From contig NC_135008.1 of the NCBI RefSeq assembly GCF_051020985.1, forward strand, positions 1,426,001 to 1,490,000: a stretch of 64,000 nt of DNA, written 5' to 3'. The position numbers and the translations under genes were made by a program. Positions within the stretch are counted from its first letter, which is position 1; each line of letters opens with the position of its first letter. Below the pieces are notes generated by a model. It was not told where the DNA came from. It searched no databases and saw only the letters and a program-made list of their open reading frames with translations. The DNA is from Nomia melanderi (taxonomy: Eukaryota; Arthropoda; Insecta; Hymenoptera; Halictidae). Below, in pieces: positions 1 to 13,870 of this stretch.

Positions 1-486
1 AGGAACCACCTGAACAGCACGTGCAGCGTGACGAACTCGCCGCACCAGAAGAAGCTGAGGTTCCACCTGGCCAAGGAGCGGAAGGCCAGCACCACCCTGG
101 GCATCATAATGAGCGCGTTCATCGTCTGCTGGCTGCCGTTCTTCGTGCTGGCGTTGGTCAGACCGTTCCTGGCCGACCCGGACGCGATACCCGCGTTCCT
201 GTCGAGCCTGTTCCTCTGGCTGGGCTACTGCAACAGCCTCCTGAACCCGATCATCTACGCGACACTGAACAGGGACTTCCGCAAGCCGTTCCGCGAGATC
301 CTCTACTTCCGCTGCAGCAACCTGAACCACATGATGAGGGAGGAGTTCTACCAGAGCCAGTACGGCGACCCCGTCAACAACTACGAGATCAAGGCGGGCG
401 AGATGGACGCCGGCGAGCGCCTCGACAATCAGGGGGTCGAGGCGATCGACGTCGCAGCGAACGTACCCAACGAGAGTTTCCTGTGA
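1..486 (+). CDS. 5-HT7: 5-HT7-type serotonin receptor, C-terminal exon (5' truncated)
   Basis: The frame is open from base 1 and ends in TGA, giving 161 residues of a class A G-protein-coupled receptor; the amino-terminal part lies outside the window. Visible in order are the end of intracellular loop 3 (AKERKAS), TM6 with the CWLPF motif, TM7 with NPIIY, helix 8 (NRDFRKPF) and a likely palmitoylated Cys (YFRC). The TTLGII start of TM6 and the FLWLGYCNSLLNPIIYATLN stretch match insect 5-HT7 receptors rather than 5-HT1, whose tail ends soon after helix 8. The family is Gs-coupled and raises cAMP. The protein ends in ESFL, which fits a class I PDZ-binding motif. No splice site falls inside, so this is the last coding exon. 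High GC makes a long shadow frame over the same stretch. A dopamine or octopamine receptor is the alternative, but less likely. Confidence 0.85.
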   Translation, partial: RNHLNSTCSVTNSPHQKKLRFHLAKERKASTTLGIIMSAFIVCWLPFFVLALVRPFLADPDAIPAFLSSLFLWLGYCNSLLNPIIYATLNRDFRKPFREILYFRCSNLNHMMREEFYQSQYGDPVNNYEIKAGEMDAGERLDNQGVEAIDVAANVPNESFL

Positions 487-3400
487 TCCGGAATGAACCC
501 GTTCTGAAACTTTCCGGATGGGTCCGCCACGGCGACGCAACGTCGCGCGCTGCCTCGCCGAGCACCCGTCACGCTGGTCAATTAATCACTCGAGAGCCCC
601 GGGGTCGGGCGTCTTGATCGCAGACCGACAGCTGTCTTCGTTGCGGATCGTTCCGCGATCCCGCTTCTACGGTCGATAGGTTTCCGGTGACCTGACACGG
701 ACGATCTCGAAGATAACCGAAGAACCGTTTAGGCGAATTAGGGGCAGCCGGTTCTTCCGCGCGGAGAGTCGAATGGCGCCCGCCGCCATTTTCCGCGCGG
801 CCATGTCGCGGCCGGCGCGTAACAATGGCGGGAAGAACTCGGGACCCTCGCGCTGCTCGCGAAGAGGCTAAACTACCAAAGAGATGTTCCCCTTGGGTCT
901 CTGACGCGCTCGGCGATCCCCTCGTTAGGGGACGCACGTAGGAAACCTTTGATGCTTGATAATTAAGAACGTCTTTCGCTTAATGTATCCAGGCCCTGTG
1001 AACGGCGGCGTCCCGCGCTCCTGAATACCTTACGATCGCGCGGTAATGGCCGAAACGCGGCTCGGAGGGCGTACAGACGGGTTTGCAATCAATGAAGGGA
1101 ACAGGTTGCAAACGGTAACCGAGTTGCGACAACATGTGCTGCTGGTCGGAAGTTTTCGAGCTGCTTTCGATTTTGGCGAAACTTCGTCCGCGACGGCCGT
1201 GTACTCGTAAGGCACGAGCAAACTTGTGTACTAAACCATTCGACGCTGCAGGTTTCCGCTGGAAATGTTCGGTTTTCGATGAGGTATAGATGACAGGGTA
1301 TTAATCAGTGATCGTGACAATGGTTGTTGGATTGCGCTAATCGAGTCCACTTGTTGATTCGCCTTTTAAACCGCGGTGATTATTGAACGGTTATATTCTC
1401 GTCGGTGGTCAATGATTTTTTAGAGACTGTCGAATAAACTATTCTCAGACAAAGCGTCGAAGTCCTTGAAAATAATGCGCATCTCTGTTTCTTTTCCGTT
1501 CCGTGCGAAAGGTGCTAACAGAAGGTAAACTGGCTGCGCAATATTTTCCATGGCACCTCTGCATCCGTGGATATAATTACTGGTACCTTGACTCTAGAGT
1601 TTTCCAAGTAAACGCGCGTTAACAATAAGTGAAATTTGCGTAACAAATGAACGTTCGTTTCACCACCTCTCGACCTTTGACCAGCAGCGCGTTGTCCACA
1701 ATGATGAGACTAACCCACGCGAGTGGAAAGCTACGAGTGTACGTAAGAAGTAACGACATTGTTATTAAAATTGCGCAACGTGTATTATTTCAACTCGAAT
1801 TAACATGTTCCCTCGTTTATTCCTTTTTAAACGTCAACTGCACCCGTGGATACATCAATTCCGAGCTGCTTTCCGGCCAGTACCGTAAACCATTGTACAA
1901 AAGTTACAGAAGTAATGTGTGTAGTGTTACGTCGATAATCTCGAACGGTATGTAACTAAGTAGGCAAGAGATTTCTCGAAGCTAGAGACTTAATCGATCT
2001 AAATGTACGAAGCGTGTCTACCATTGCACACGAATTTCCAAGCCCGGCTCCAAGCTGCGCGCGTTTTCGACGCGAATCCCCGACGCGACGTGATCAAAGT
2101 ATCCGTTCGAATAATTAAAATCACCGAGCACCGATTGAAATTAAACTCAAACGCGAGTTGGAAACAACGACCCGGGGAAACGATGTTATTTCATTTGTTA
2201 AGAATAATAGACTTCGTTTCGATTCGGTTAAATGAATCTTATTAAGCGTTTCCAAACTAGATTCCGGAGAGAATGGGGATCAATATGAATTAATTCGTAC
2301 GGTAACGCAGGCACCGAGCACCTATCAATGTTTTAATAACCATTCACCGGGTGTATCGATTATTCGCAATATTCTCTCAACGAAACGGTACTTTCGCGAG
2401 TGTCCCTTAAATTAGTTCGTCAAGAATGACACGGGTCTCGCGGATATCGCGTCGCGGCGCGATACAAATCGAGGCGTACGATTCTCTTCGAAATAAATAC
2501 TGAATTCTGTCACGTAATTTGTGGACGGGCAACCGCGCCCGACGGAAGAAAATCCAGAGCTGGAAGAGGATGTCGGGCAAATAACAAATACCATTGGGAA
2601 ACGTCAATTGAGGATCGAGTACTCGGTCGGAAAATTACCCGTGACGCGCGAGGGTAGTAAAACCGTCGAGATGGTTTCTTGCACCTCTGGAGTGCTATTA
2701 CGGAAAATGTACTTCCCATTTGAATCGTTAACTATCCTCACAATTAGTAAGGCAGGGAGCTGCGAGCAAAGGAACATTGCCGTGTGATCCGACGATAAAG
2801 ACCGCTCCGAATAAATAGAAAAGCGACTTCGACTGTTCGAACGGACGAGTCTTCGCTCGATAGGAAATAAAGGGGAGGCTAATTTCCCAAGCTGGTTTCT
2901 AATCGAAATAACTTATCGAATTCTTAGAAACTTTAATCATCTTTGCGGTAAAAACGATTCAAGAGGATCTCGTCCCAAGCGACTCGTTCATAATTACTCG
3001 CAAAAATTCATTAAAAAGTGACACACTCTCGCGGAAGCTGCAAGAACGCGTTTCCCGAGATTCCAACCGATTTTCGCACCTATCTTCATCGACACGATGC
3101 GTTGAAGAAGTATAATCGAGAATTTAGAGAAAGTCGATGTAAAGGAAACGTTTAAGGTAAAGCACCGGTAGTTGAGCACTCGAGAAAAATTGTCTTAGTT
3201 AATTCCCCGTTAGAAATTAGAGGCGCACAGCCGACGTCACTGAAGTAAATCGTTAGTTTCCACGATAAACGATTTAATTCAGGTAAAAGCGTTTCGTAAT
3301 TGGGTCGCTGGATGCTGCGGCGTATCAATCACGCCTTCGTCGGAAGATTATCACCGCTAAAAACCTTGTTTCTTACCTTTCCCTGAAAAATCGTCCACCG

Positions 3401-6400
3401 ATACCGGGTCAATCGCCGTTGCCTTTGCCTTGGTAATTCTGGGACGACAACAAGAACCGGCGGAAGACGTTTAGGATAGAAGGTAACAGGACGTCGAGGA
3501 ATTTCAGGAAATGGGTCCTCGAGCCAGGGACCACGATCGATCGGAAGCCGGCGGAATTGAATCCTCGGCGTCGCCAGCGAGACAATGCGACCGGCGTGAA
3601 CTTCGAATTTTTCGTTCCGCCGGAATGAAAAGTTTATGGTGCGCCGTACCTGTCCACGGGAGTCCACTCTCCGGGCAAACAACCGAGTTTACAGAGTCCA
3701 TAAAAAACATATATATCCAAATATGAAACGTGTCGCCATTTATTTATCGCCGCGTCCGCGCTTGCTCCGAGCGACCGGCGAACAGTCATCGTCCTGGAGT
3801 AAACGAATTACCGTTACAACGGAAATTCCTCGAACACTCGTTACGATAAATATTGAAGGTATCCTCGACGGTGTTTTCATTGGAATGTTCGTGGAATTAT
3901 TTTTGCACGGTAATTTACGCGACAAGAAGGATAAAAGAACATTTCTCCCGTGATTCTGTTTATAAATTCCGTGGAAACCGAATTAGACGCTTGATGATCG
4001 AACATTCAGTTTCACAGAATAGTTAGATGATTATTCTATCGAGCACACTGTAAAATGCATACTCGGATAATAAAGCTTCCCACTGCCGATGGACTTGTCC
4101 GAACGAGGCTATCGGTGTCTAATTTACGAGCTCGCTGTATCGTTTCCAGCGCGTATGCATCAAACGAGCGCAACACCTCTCACTCGCGTTGCGTCAGTTC
4201 AATCGTCAATCTCATTGCTAATCGCTAAACTCGTCGCTTGCTGGATTCCATCTTAGAAGCAATACGGCCTGACGCAAGGAAAAAGAGATTCTATTAAAAC
4301 TGCTGCTAATCGACTAATTTCTCGCGAAGAATGCATTGCTAATGCAACCTTCATGCATTTCGACAATCTTTACGACAAATATCGCTCGACTTGCTTAGCT
4401 AAACTGCTTTTGTTCCTATAGCAAAGGCACGCGATCTCTTTTACCGATTTCTCCGTTATATCCCGTAGGTTCGATCGATTTGGCAAATGAACAGCTCGTA
4501 ACGAAGGAATTCTCGAGCAAAGGACTGCCTAAAACGCGATAGGAGTAGAAACAGCGTTATTGTCGTAACAAAAGCGCGATATAGTTTATCGTGGACAACA
4601 ATCGCGGTGACCTTGCGTAAAACTTTGTTCCGAGCGCGTTGCTTTACGGTGTACGAGTTAAAGTCCAGTTTAAAAGGTAATAACGATAGTTGCGCATAGA
4701 TACGGAAAGCAAAAGTTTCCCGCGGATAAAACTATTTTAACGCGGTCGCGTGAAATCCGGCCGCGCGGCTGTACGAAAACCTCGCCGATAAGAACAGTCG
4801 GAGGCTCGCTTTACGATCGCGATTGCGGCTCGGATTTTTAAGGCGTTCGGCCGCCCAAGGTGAACGCCAGAAATAACACCGAACAAGAAAAACCGCTGTG
4901 TCCTTTGACCCTTCATCCTGCGGCTTCTTTGGCACCTGCCCTCTTCGGAGCCCTGTTGTTAATTATTCATCGGAGAGAAGATTTCTATGTTCACTGTCGG
5001 TCTATATTCACTGCGACGATTAAATATTCATGAGAGCAAAATAAATTTAAGAATTTCATTAATTTAATAACTTAATTTATTTACATTCGATTTAAAGCAG
5101 ATTTAGTTTCAAACTACCAAAATGAGGCAAGAGGTCCAATTTCTCTCGACAACGCGTTGTCTCTTAATTCTTATAGTCAAGTTACATTAGATTGATCGGA
5201 AAATCTCGTCGCATTTTTCAGAGTTCAAAGAACAATTTCGATGCCTTGCGTGTTTTACTCGAAAACTTTCTATTGCCTTTTGGCTTACCCGTTCGCAATG
5301 TTTATCAGTATATTGTAACGTGAACGACGCATTGAAAAGTGAAACGACTAGACTTTCCATGGAAACTAAAGGGAAATAAAGAGTCATCACCGTCGGATCG
5401 TTGTTTATTCGCTTGGAACGTCTTCCGTGGTTCGCGAAACTTTTAATTTGAAAAGTTCACTACACGCTCGCGAGAAACGCGCGGTCAGCGATGTGTTAAT
5501 GTTGTTTGTACACCGGCGAGGTTGACTCTTCGCCGTGGAAATCACGGGTGCACTCTTCTCCCTCTCGCGATCGCATGTCCAATATCATTCCCGGCGGCAC
5601 GCAATCTTACAATATTGTCTTTCAATTGAAATTCTTCCGTGAAAGGAAATGACTACCGTCCTGCGAACCTTCTATTAAAGAACTGGAATAACCGGCCCGA
5701 AGGTGAGGGAAATCAATTAACCTGATAATGATAATAGCGGCTCGCCGCCACTTCTGGAATCGCGTATTTTCGAGAGCCCATCTGCATGGAAAAGGTGATT
5801 TGTTAATTATCTACGACTGAAAGCAATTGTCGAGGAAAATTTCAAATAGAAGTTAGCAAACGTAAACCTCATTCCACTCATTCGACTCGAGATTAACCAT
5901 GGTTTCTCTATCAATTATCATCTCCGATATAAATGTAGCCATTGGAAAAATATGTAATTCTTCACTTGTTCTAACAAATCTTTAACAATAAAATTGTTCG
6001 ACAGGGTCACAGACCAAGATGTTCAAAACCAGATCGCGACCGAAGGAATCTCGGGATGCGAAATGGATGAAATATCCCCTTTAGTCGCCACGTGTTTCAA
6101 ATAATATCAATTACCATGTTCTACATTCCAGAATTGTTCTCGAAATAAACAGCGATCGGAATTTTTCCATACGCGGGAGGTGTTTGATTGGTTTCCGACG
6201 AAACTTGGCCGAGAATAAAAGAGCGCGAGAAAAGCCTCGCGATTGATAGGAAAAAATCGTTCGAACGTGCGAAACGGCCCTCGCGTGTCGGTGTGCGTAC
6301 GGGACGCGTCCGGCCAATCGTGGAATTGGCAGCCGGCGAAAAAGCGAACGGTGAAAACGGGAAAACGGACGCGACGCGTGTGCCGCGGAACGCGTGGTGT

Positions 6401-9400
6401 CCTGACCTGGATCTTTTTAAGGTGGCAGCTAAAGAAGGGAAGGCTCGCGGGCAGGCGGGTAATAAAGCCGCGCTGCTGAAGAGCCATAAACGTGTAGCTG
6501 GCTCCGAAACCAGGGCAATACACGTTAATCGTATGCGAGACAAAACAACCGTGCCCGATCCATCGAACAGAGCGCAAAACCGCGTGCGCCGTAATGGCCG
6601 TTCGATGGATTTTCAGGCGAATTTTCGAGCGACCCGAGCGGCGCGATCGTTTTTGCATCGGTTCGATGCGGGGAATCGCCTCGGCGGTTAATTGAACTTG
6701 TGAAGAGATCGGTTCTTCGTTTAAACGACGAACTATAAACGCTAGAACATTCTTTTGCTAATAGTAACGATTTAACAGACAGTTTCGGAAATAGAAATTC
6801 TTTGAACCACGAAGAATAGACACTTTCTGACATTTTGGGCTAAAGGTTTGTAATAGTAACAATTGAGTGACAGTGAAGATATTTAGTACTGATATTCATG
6901 TGTTACAACAGTTAAAAATCAAAGCAAGTGCAGGGAAAGCGATAACTCCGTTCGAATTCTAAACATGAATCTTTCAGAGTCGATTCATAAACGAACGCTT
7001 CCCTCGCGGGAAATTATTTCACGAAGCCGTTTCCTTTTCAACAGAACTCCGTTATTTGGAAGAGCTTCGGCAAACTCGTGTCGCGAGCGTTACACGGAAA
7101 GTAAACGTTTCACGAGACTGGAATGATTTCGATCGAGCTGAACGCGACACAAGACGGATCCAGGGACGCGCAGTTTCTTTGTACGCCCGCGGGTCAACTC
7201 GTTTGCACCGGCGGATACTTGAAATACCAGTTCCATTCGCGGAAAAATCGTAACGCGAGCTATAAATGGACTGTCGGGGGAAATCGCGTCGCTGGTAGAC
7301 ACGTGACACTCTAAGAACTATATAAATATTGTATTAATATGTAGGTACAACTATATACGGTGCTACACGGGAGAACGTAATTCCAGTTGACGGCCATCGT
7401 TTCCAGAAAGGGATGATTTTCTTCGAAGTGCGAGGAGTGTATGGTTTAAGTCGGGTCGAAACTTTGCGGAGAATTCTACGAATGTTAACCGGTGTTCCTG
7501 TGGTTGCGAGCCGAGACGATGAAAGTCGCGAGTTTTCCCTGTTAAATCGTTGAAATTGATATTTTAAAGTGTCGCTTTCCCGGTTTCGATATTCGTGTCT
7601 TCTCATTCTGCGAGAAGAAATCTTTCAAAAGCGATTCATTTCTGTCGCGTAGGAAAACTTCTGGGAAACGCGGCTTGTAAAGTTTCATCCTGCAGCCATA
7701 GGAATGTTACACGTATAATTATACATAGTATACATATATTTATATATATTGTTGCACTAGAATTGAATATTTTATTGTACGTTTATTGCACTCGACGATG
7801 AGATAGTATTGTTTGAACGAAATTCTATTTTACCTGAGAGTGGCAAGTGATCGGAGTTTAAGGTGTACGTTGGATATTGTTGCGTGCGAGGCGAGCTGTC
7901 GCTGTCGGTTCATTTGTTGCGTATATATATATATTCCGGAGATCAAAGTGTGTATCGTTTCCGTGGTGTGCAATGTTAAAGGTAATTTCCACTTTGACAC
8001 TTTTAAATCTATCGCGCGCGTCACGCGTGCCGTTAAATCGAATAACGCGTCGAACGGCGAGGCGACGCGACGTCTCTTTAAAGTTACGACCCGATGAAGG
8101 ATTAAACGTAATATCAATTAACACGGTAATAGTCAGGCGCGTTAAGCGGATTCTCGGACGCGTTGCCTAGGAGTCGTAGAAAGAGTAAGTGTAGAATTAT
8201 GATTCTCCGACCTGTCGCGCGCAAATCAGTGTAAACCGCATCAAAGAATTATCGGAGGATAGAAGAAATATTTTTCTGATACTGGTTCTCGTATAGTTTG
8301 TAAATGGAACCTGAGTATTGAGCGTGTCGACGAGTAATACACCGATTGCGTTTAATGAGCTGGCGACGAGATTCAAAATTGGAACATCTTTCGCGCGCTT
8401 CGACCGACAAAATGGCGTGCGGCGTTGCAGAAAATTACAGATTGAACTCGACACGATATGGTAGATTACTCAGTGACGCGCTTAATATTAGTATAACAAA
8501 GATAAAGGATAATGAAATAAAACGCTACTTGCTCAAAGTGTTAAGGGTTCCGAACGACATGAAAAATTGATGAAATTTCACTCGTTAGTCAGAAAATTAT
8601 TCGCAATCTGCCCTGATGATTAGCGTGTTGATCTATTCATTTAGCCCCTCGTTTCGATATATCGCATCCAGTAAAGAACAATTAAACTTTCCGTAGAGGT
8701 ATATGTAATATAATTTCGTGTTTTACGATAATTCGCTTTCTTCTCGTTGATAACGAATGCATGGCGACGAGGTCTCGACGCAGATTACGCGTTCACGTAA
8801 TTAAAACTTTTTCATTTGGCTCCGCGCTTAGTTATTAGGATAAAGAATTGGATCTCCGGAACCTCGTTGCTCCATTAGAACAATTGCTTGCATTTGAATT
8901 AGCAAGATTCCTCTCTGCTCGAAGATTTTCTTAATTCAAACGTCTCCCTTCCATTCCCGATTATTCCGGATTAGCGGGGTTTTTTCTGTGTTCTTTCATT
9001 TGGACCTCCTGCTGCAGCCTCATCTTCATTTGCGCCAGATTAGCCTGGTTATACCGTGCTTTAAATTTCTTTAATTTACACTGGCCCGTTCGCTCCAGCT
9101 CTCCCGGCGTTTTAATTCCGAGTCCGTTCGAATGTTTTAGACGGTCCAAACGGACGAGGCCGTATATCGAGGAAATTACAAACCGAGATGAAGCACGCGA
9201 GGCGGAAATATCGATAATTGTAAGAAACGAAGGGTTAAATTGAGGACCGAGACTGTCTGTCGAAATTCCCCGCGTAAGAGCAATCGAGCGATCGAACGTT
9301 CGCCTCGAACTACGAACACAACGGTTTTGTCGCGAAATCATGAACAATCGAGCTATTGAACGGAGGTAATTGTGATATAATTCCTATCGATATACATAAC

Positions 9401-12400
9401 GTGATATAAAGTAAAATTTACCGAATACCAACTTCTCTTCCGCGGCGAACGAAAAGAACAGGCGAGAAGACTTTACGCTCGGAATCGTCCAAGTAACGCG
9501 TTTCCAGGGCACTCTTTTGTTCGGGTAACAAACGACAGCGTTGCTTTTCAAACGTGCCCGACTCGAGAACGGATTGTTATTTGCAACAACGTATTCATTA
9601 GATTTAGGAAACGCGAGTTACTCAGACAGTCTCCGGCCTGGCTTTGCATCCCTGAAACCACAACAATGGCGCCCGACCGTACAATCTCACAGTAGAACTG
9701 TACCGTTCCGAACCAGGGAAGGAAGACGTATCACTAGCTAGACAATCCTAGACGTTTCTAACGCGAGCTGTTTGTATGTGACACAAATCAAAAGTACGTA
9801 CGTTACATTAAAGTGTTTAATCGAAGTCGGCCGGCACGGCGGGAACGGCGTTCTCGTGATCCCCGTCGACGGGGAGGTAACGGAGACAATCTCGCCGGCG
9901 CGCACCTAGAGAATTCGACGAGGCTCAAGAAAGAATTTAGAGTATTAAACAAGTTAAACCGCTAAAACCAAAGCATGTATGATCGGAGATCGCTGTGTTA
10001 AATGTGTATAACTCGACTATGTATTTAAATAAGAACGCGAACGGACGCTTCGCTTTACGCGAAACAACAGCGGCGGACACACGTTCGCCGCGAGAAGTCC
10101 TCGACGATCGATTGGGTGTACATTTGTTCCTTGAAGTCTCGGTGAACTCGATGTAATTTTTAAAAAACACTAGGTGTACCTAGGCAGATAGTTAACATAA
10201 TCATCAACTTCAGTAGTGCTGACGATATCCGCTGGCGGGAAACGGAGGACGGACCTACTCCGGCCGCGAACGAAACAAAATGGCTTCCACCGCACGCCTA
10301 ATGGAGGATTCGACGCGCTCCGAAGCACTCTCCACGGTCAAGCTTGCTCTTTCACTCGATTCGACCGTTTTGTAAAAGCATCGATCGCTACCGAATAGCA
10401 ATAAAGCGAAGGGAAGAACGAACGCAACAATGATACGTAAAAATGTCCTGTTTCAAGCTCAACAAAATTACCGTAGCAGGGTAATCGGGAACTTCAAACA
10501 AATTTAATGTTAATCCCCGGATGAGAACACTTTCAAATGAAGATAACTGCTCGTTTTATTATTTCGTTCTCCTAAATAATGGAATGATTTTCCGATCACG
10601 ATAGCGAAATGCGAACTGTACGCTGTCCCGTAACTGAATTTATCGGTGATTGCTAATGAAAACGGTTTCGATGTAAATACACGAGACGACTGATGTCCTC
10701 AGCACGATTGATCAAGAATGATGGTAGCCGAAACGATTATTCGAATGTGTTTCAGTTGTACTTTCCGTAGGCTTTCTTCCGTTGGAATTGTCAATGAACT
10801 AGCAGGATTGCGAATGATTCGCGTGCGTGCGGTGTAAACGAGACACGCGCGTCATCGATGTCGTCATAGCTAATGATGTTTTAGGGAATAAAATTAGAAG
10901 GTAACGCGTTACATTTAGGATATGTCTACGTAGGAACTCGGACATAAATCTCTGCTTTCGTACGTAAGCGTGAAGATCTGCCGAAAACTAAAATCGACGT
11001 TTACAGTGTCTAATCATTTCACGGGACATTTACATTATATTTTTTTACATTCTTCCATCGTTCGGAGAATCGGGCAAAATTTACGGACGCTCGAACGACG
11101 GCGGAACAGAAGGAACGATCAATGTTCGATCGGTGGTATCCCGAAGTCGAGTTCCGTTCTAACAAAAGCAACTTACTGGGGAAATTTGAGTAACAGTTTC
11201 ACTTAAGAACGAATATCATAAGTTCTAATATACCAAATAACATAGGTAGGCTCCGAAATTTCCTAATTTCAAATGAACAAATCACTCGTTCAAATCAGTC
11301 CAATCCAAAATTCTCGATATAACAAAATCTATCTTCAACAATATCACGATTCTTCTATAAAAACCACGATAATACAGCGACACGGAAGAATATTCGAGTG
11401 AAACGTTGAATGGTTAGAGCCGGATGCATCGTTATCAGATTACCGGGAGCCGACAATACTTCCCCGGTAAGAATTATCAATATCACCGTTCCAAGTCGAA
11501 CAAAAAGTCCGAAAAGTGGAACACGGAAGACAATCGAGCAACGCTCGCGTCGAAAAACGACGACGAACCGTGGTTCCTGTTACATTCGGGGTCGGCGTTG
11601 ATCCGGAAGTTCTGCCCGAGGCTCGAACGAGGTTCCCTCTGCAAAAAGGAGACGAAAAGAACGGCACAATAGAAGAGTCACAAAGGGTATAATTTTGTCA
11701 ATGCGTATTTTTGATACTATATCGATAACTTCGTTAAGTTGGCGTCGAAAGTGTCACTGTGCGCGCGAGTCGTGACGCGGTTTCAGTTTTCCCGGATTCG
11801 TGTTCGCCGACACGCAGGACTAGTCGCACAGTGCGGTCGCCTGTGGGCAAAACTCTGAAATTCGACTATTGGGATAACTAAAATAGGTCACCGATGCGTT
11901 GCCAACATGATTTTCATTTGAAAAATAAACATTTCGCGCGAATGAACTCTTTCTCTATTCGCGTAACGTTGGAATCGAAACGTAAAGTATCTTTCTGTCA
12001 TCGAAAACACTTTATAATATCCCTGTATTGTAAAAAAAAATATAATTACTGTATATGTAGCTCTATACCTTGCAACTTTTGTCCGAAGCATTCGTTCGCA
12101 TCACTGGTACTTTCGAAGTTATCGAGTTTTGTCCGGCGAACGGCCATTTGGCCGCACTGTGGGTCGGAGGGTGGAGACGGAGACAGACAGATCAAAGTTA
12201 ACCTCGCGCGAATGAAATTAAACATTGGACCGATTATTTCCGGCCGGTCGCGTCGGTGGCGGCGACGGCCGAGCGTTCTCACGTGAATGTCAAACTCTCG
12301 AAGCGCAATCGTGATTAATTCTCTGTAAATACATCAAGACAAGCAGAAACTTTTTATGTATGACCTCGTGCTCATGTCGCGCCAGCGTATAGAAACGGGT

Positions 12401-13870
12401 CGATGTGAGGGTCTACGAATATTCTAAAATAAATATCGTAATGACTGAACGAAACTCTGTCCTTCTATTTTCCCCTGAGAGCAGCTCGAGACGTTCGCCG
12501 GAAAACTGTTTCGCCGGTTCCAGACGAATTACGCCAGGTAATGGACCATCTGAAAGACTAATTGCACACCCCGTCTGCGACGATCGTGGATTTCTATTAG
12601 CAGTTAATAGCGAGAAACTAGATTACTTCGTAACAAGTCGAAAAGAAAATTCGCTTGAAAGGTAACGGGTAGAAAGGTTCTAAGAGATCGAGGATCCGCT
12701 AATATCTCTCATAGTTCACGTGTTACGCGTCACTTCCGGTACTCCCATCATCCCTTGAACATCCTATATTCGACCTGTAAAATCATTACGCGGTTTTCAT
12801 CAGGTTCCCACGACTGAAAATTCAAAAATGTGCGTCCACTGGCCGCGCGCATTGCGGCAAGGCGAGTAAAATGGCACAACGGCACCATACAGCGGACCAT
12901 AATATATCAAAAGGGTGCTCGAGGTATTTCGAGAGCAAACGCAGCGTTTGCGGGGAACTGCGAACGACAAATTGCGGCTGTGATTCAAGCGTTTTGATTG
13001 ACTGTTGACATCTGGTTAGGAAAACACGCGTTGTAAACGGCAATTTCGCGGTGCGTAAGTACGCCCGCCGTGATTGCGATCGGTTTCTTTTCCGTTCCGG
13101 CCGAACGAACACGAGCGAGATTCTCGGATAACTTGAACGGCGATTAGTATCGGTAGATTACATTGAACGAGGCGGCTCGTGTTTTTGCCCGGTTTCAAAA
13201 TTATCCGAGGGAAACCCCTCAAAGCTGATCGCCCTAAATTTGTAACGCTCGACGAAAGCGGTGTGCACTCACGTCTCAATTTCCCATGCTGCTGAACGTC
13301 GGGTAACGGAGTTTCGCCCTGTATTTACGTGGCACGGGGCGTTCGTGTAACAAACTTTTTGAAAATTTATGAGCGCCGAAGATGCACGTCCGCAACTTCT
13401 GCTATTGGTCGTCTCGTGTCGCATACATGCAAACCGAAAAGAAAAAATGCGTCTAATATTGCATCTCGTACCGTATTTCACTTTCGTTTTTCAATGCGCC
13501 AAGTTCTTTTTGGCCTTGAAGCAAAAAACTCGGAGAAAATTCTGTAACGGCTACTCGAGGATTTTGAAATTTTGAATTCGCGTTTTACAAGGACTGCCTA
13601 ATTAACCGGGAAAAAGAATGGTTGAAAATAAAACGAACTACACGAATGATCAAGGAAAACGAAGCATCCATCACCGTTTTCCGTCCCCTGGGTTTTTCCG
13701 TTGCAATTCGTTTCATTGGCGAACGGAGCGGACAAGAATAAGTAAAGTGAAAAAGTTCGTAACGAAAGACGCGGTAAGCCGAGAAAAAACGACGGAAGTT
13801 TCTCTTCGACGAGAGATGTGAACTTCGCGAAGTATCGGGGAGAAAAGTGTTCCTCGTCGGACACAGTTTG
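487..13870. other. CpG-rich, gene-free region downstream of 5-HT7
   Basis: The first part is presumably the receptor 3' UTR; the first AATAAA after the stop that I noticed is at 1433-1438. Many open frames of 60-180 codons occur on both strands, but they overlap each other, are rich in Arg/Ser as expected of translated CpG-rich sequence, have no recognisable domains and lack paired splice sites. I see no convincing gene. One minus-strand frame at 8961-9347 ends in a coiled-coil-like tail and is listed as a finding. No tRNA cloverleaf or large repeat was recognised. Confidence 0.6.

Noticed and set aside
21..617. 198-codon plus-strand open frame over the receptor exon
   Set aside because: It overlaps the clear GPCR frame in another phase and has the Arg/Pro/Gly-rich composition of a GC-rich shadow.
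6107..6833. Several overlapping open frames of up to 183 codons on both strands
   Set aside because: All are Arg/Ser-rich, overlap each other, lack domains and paired splice sites, and sit in CpG-rich DNA where stop codons are rare.
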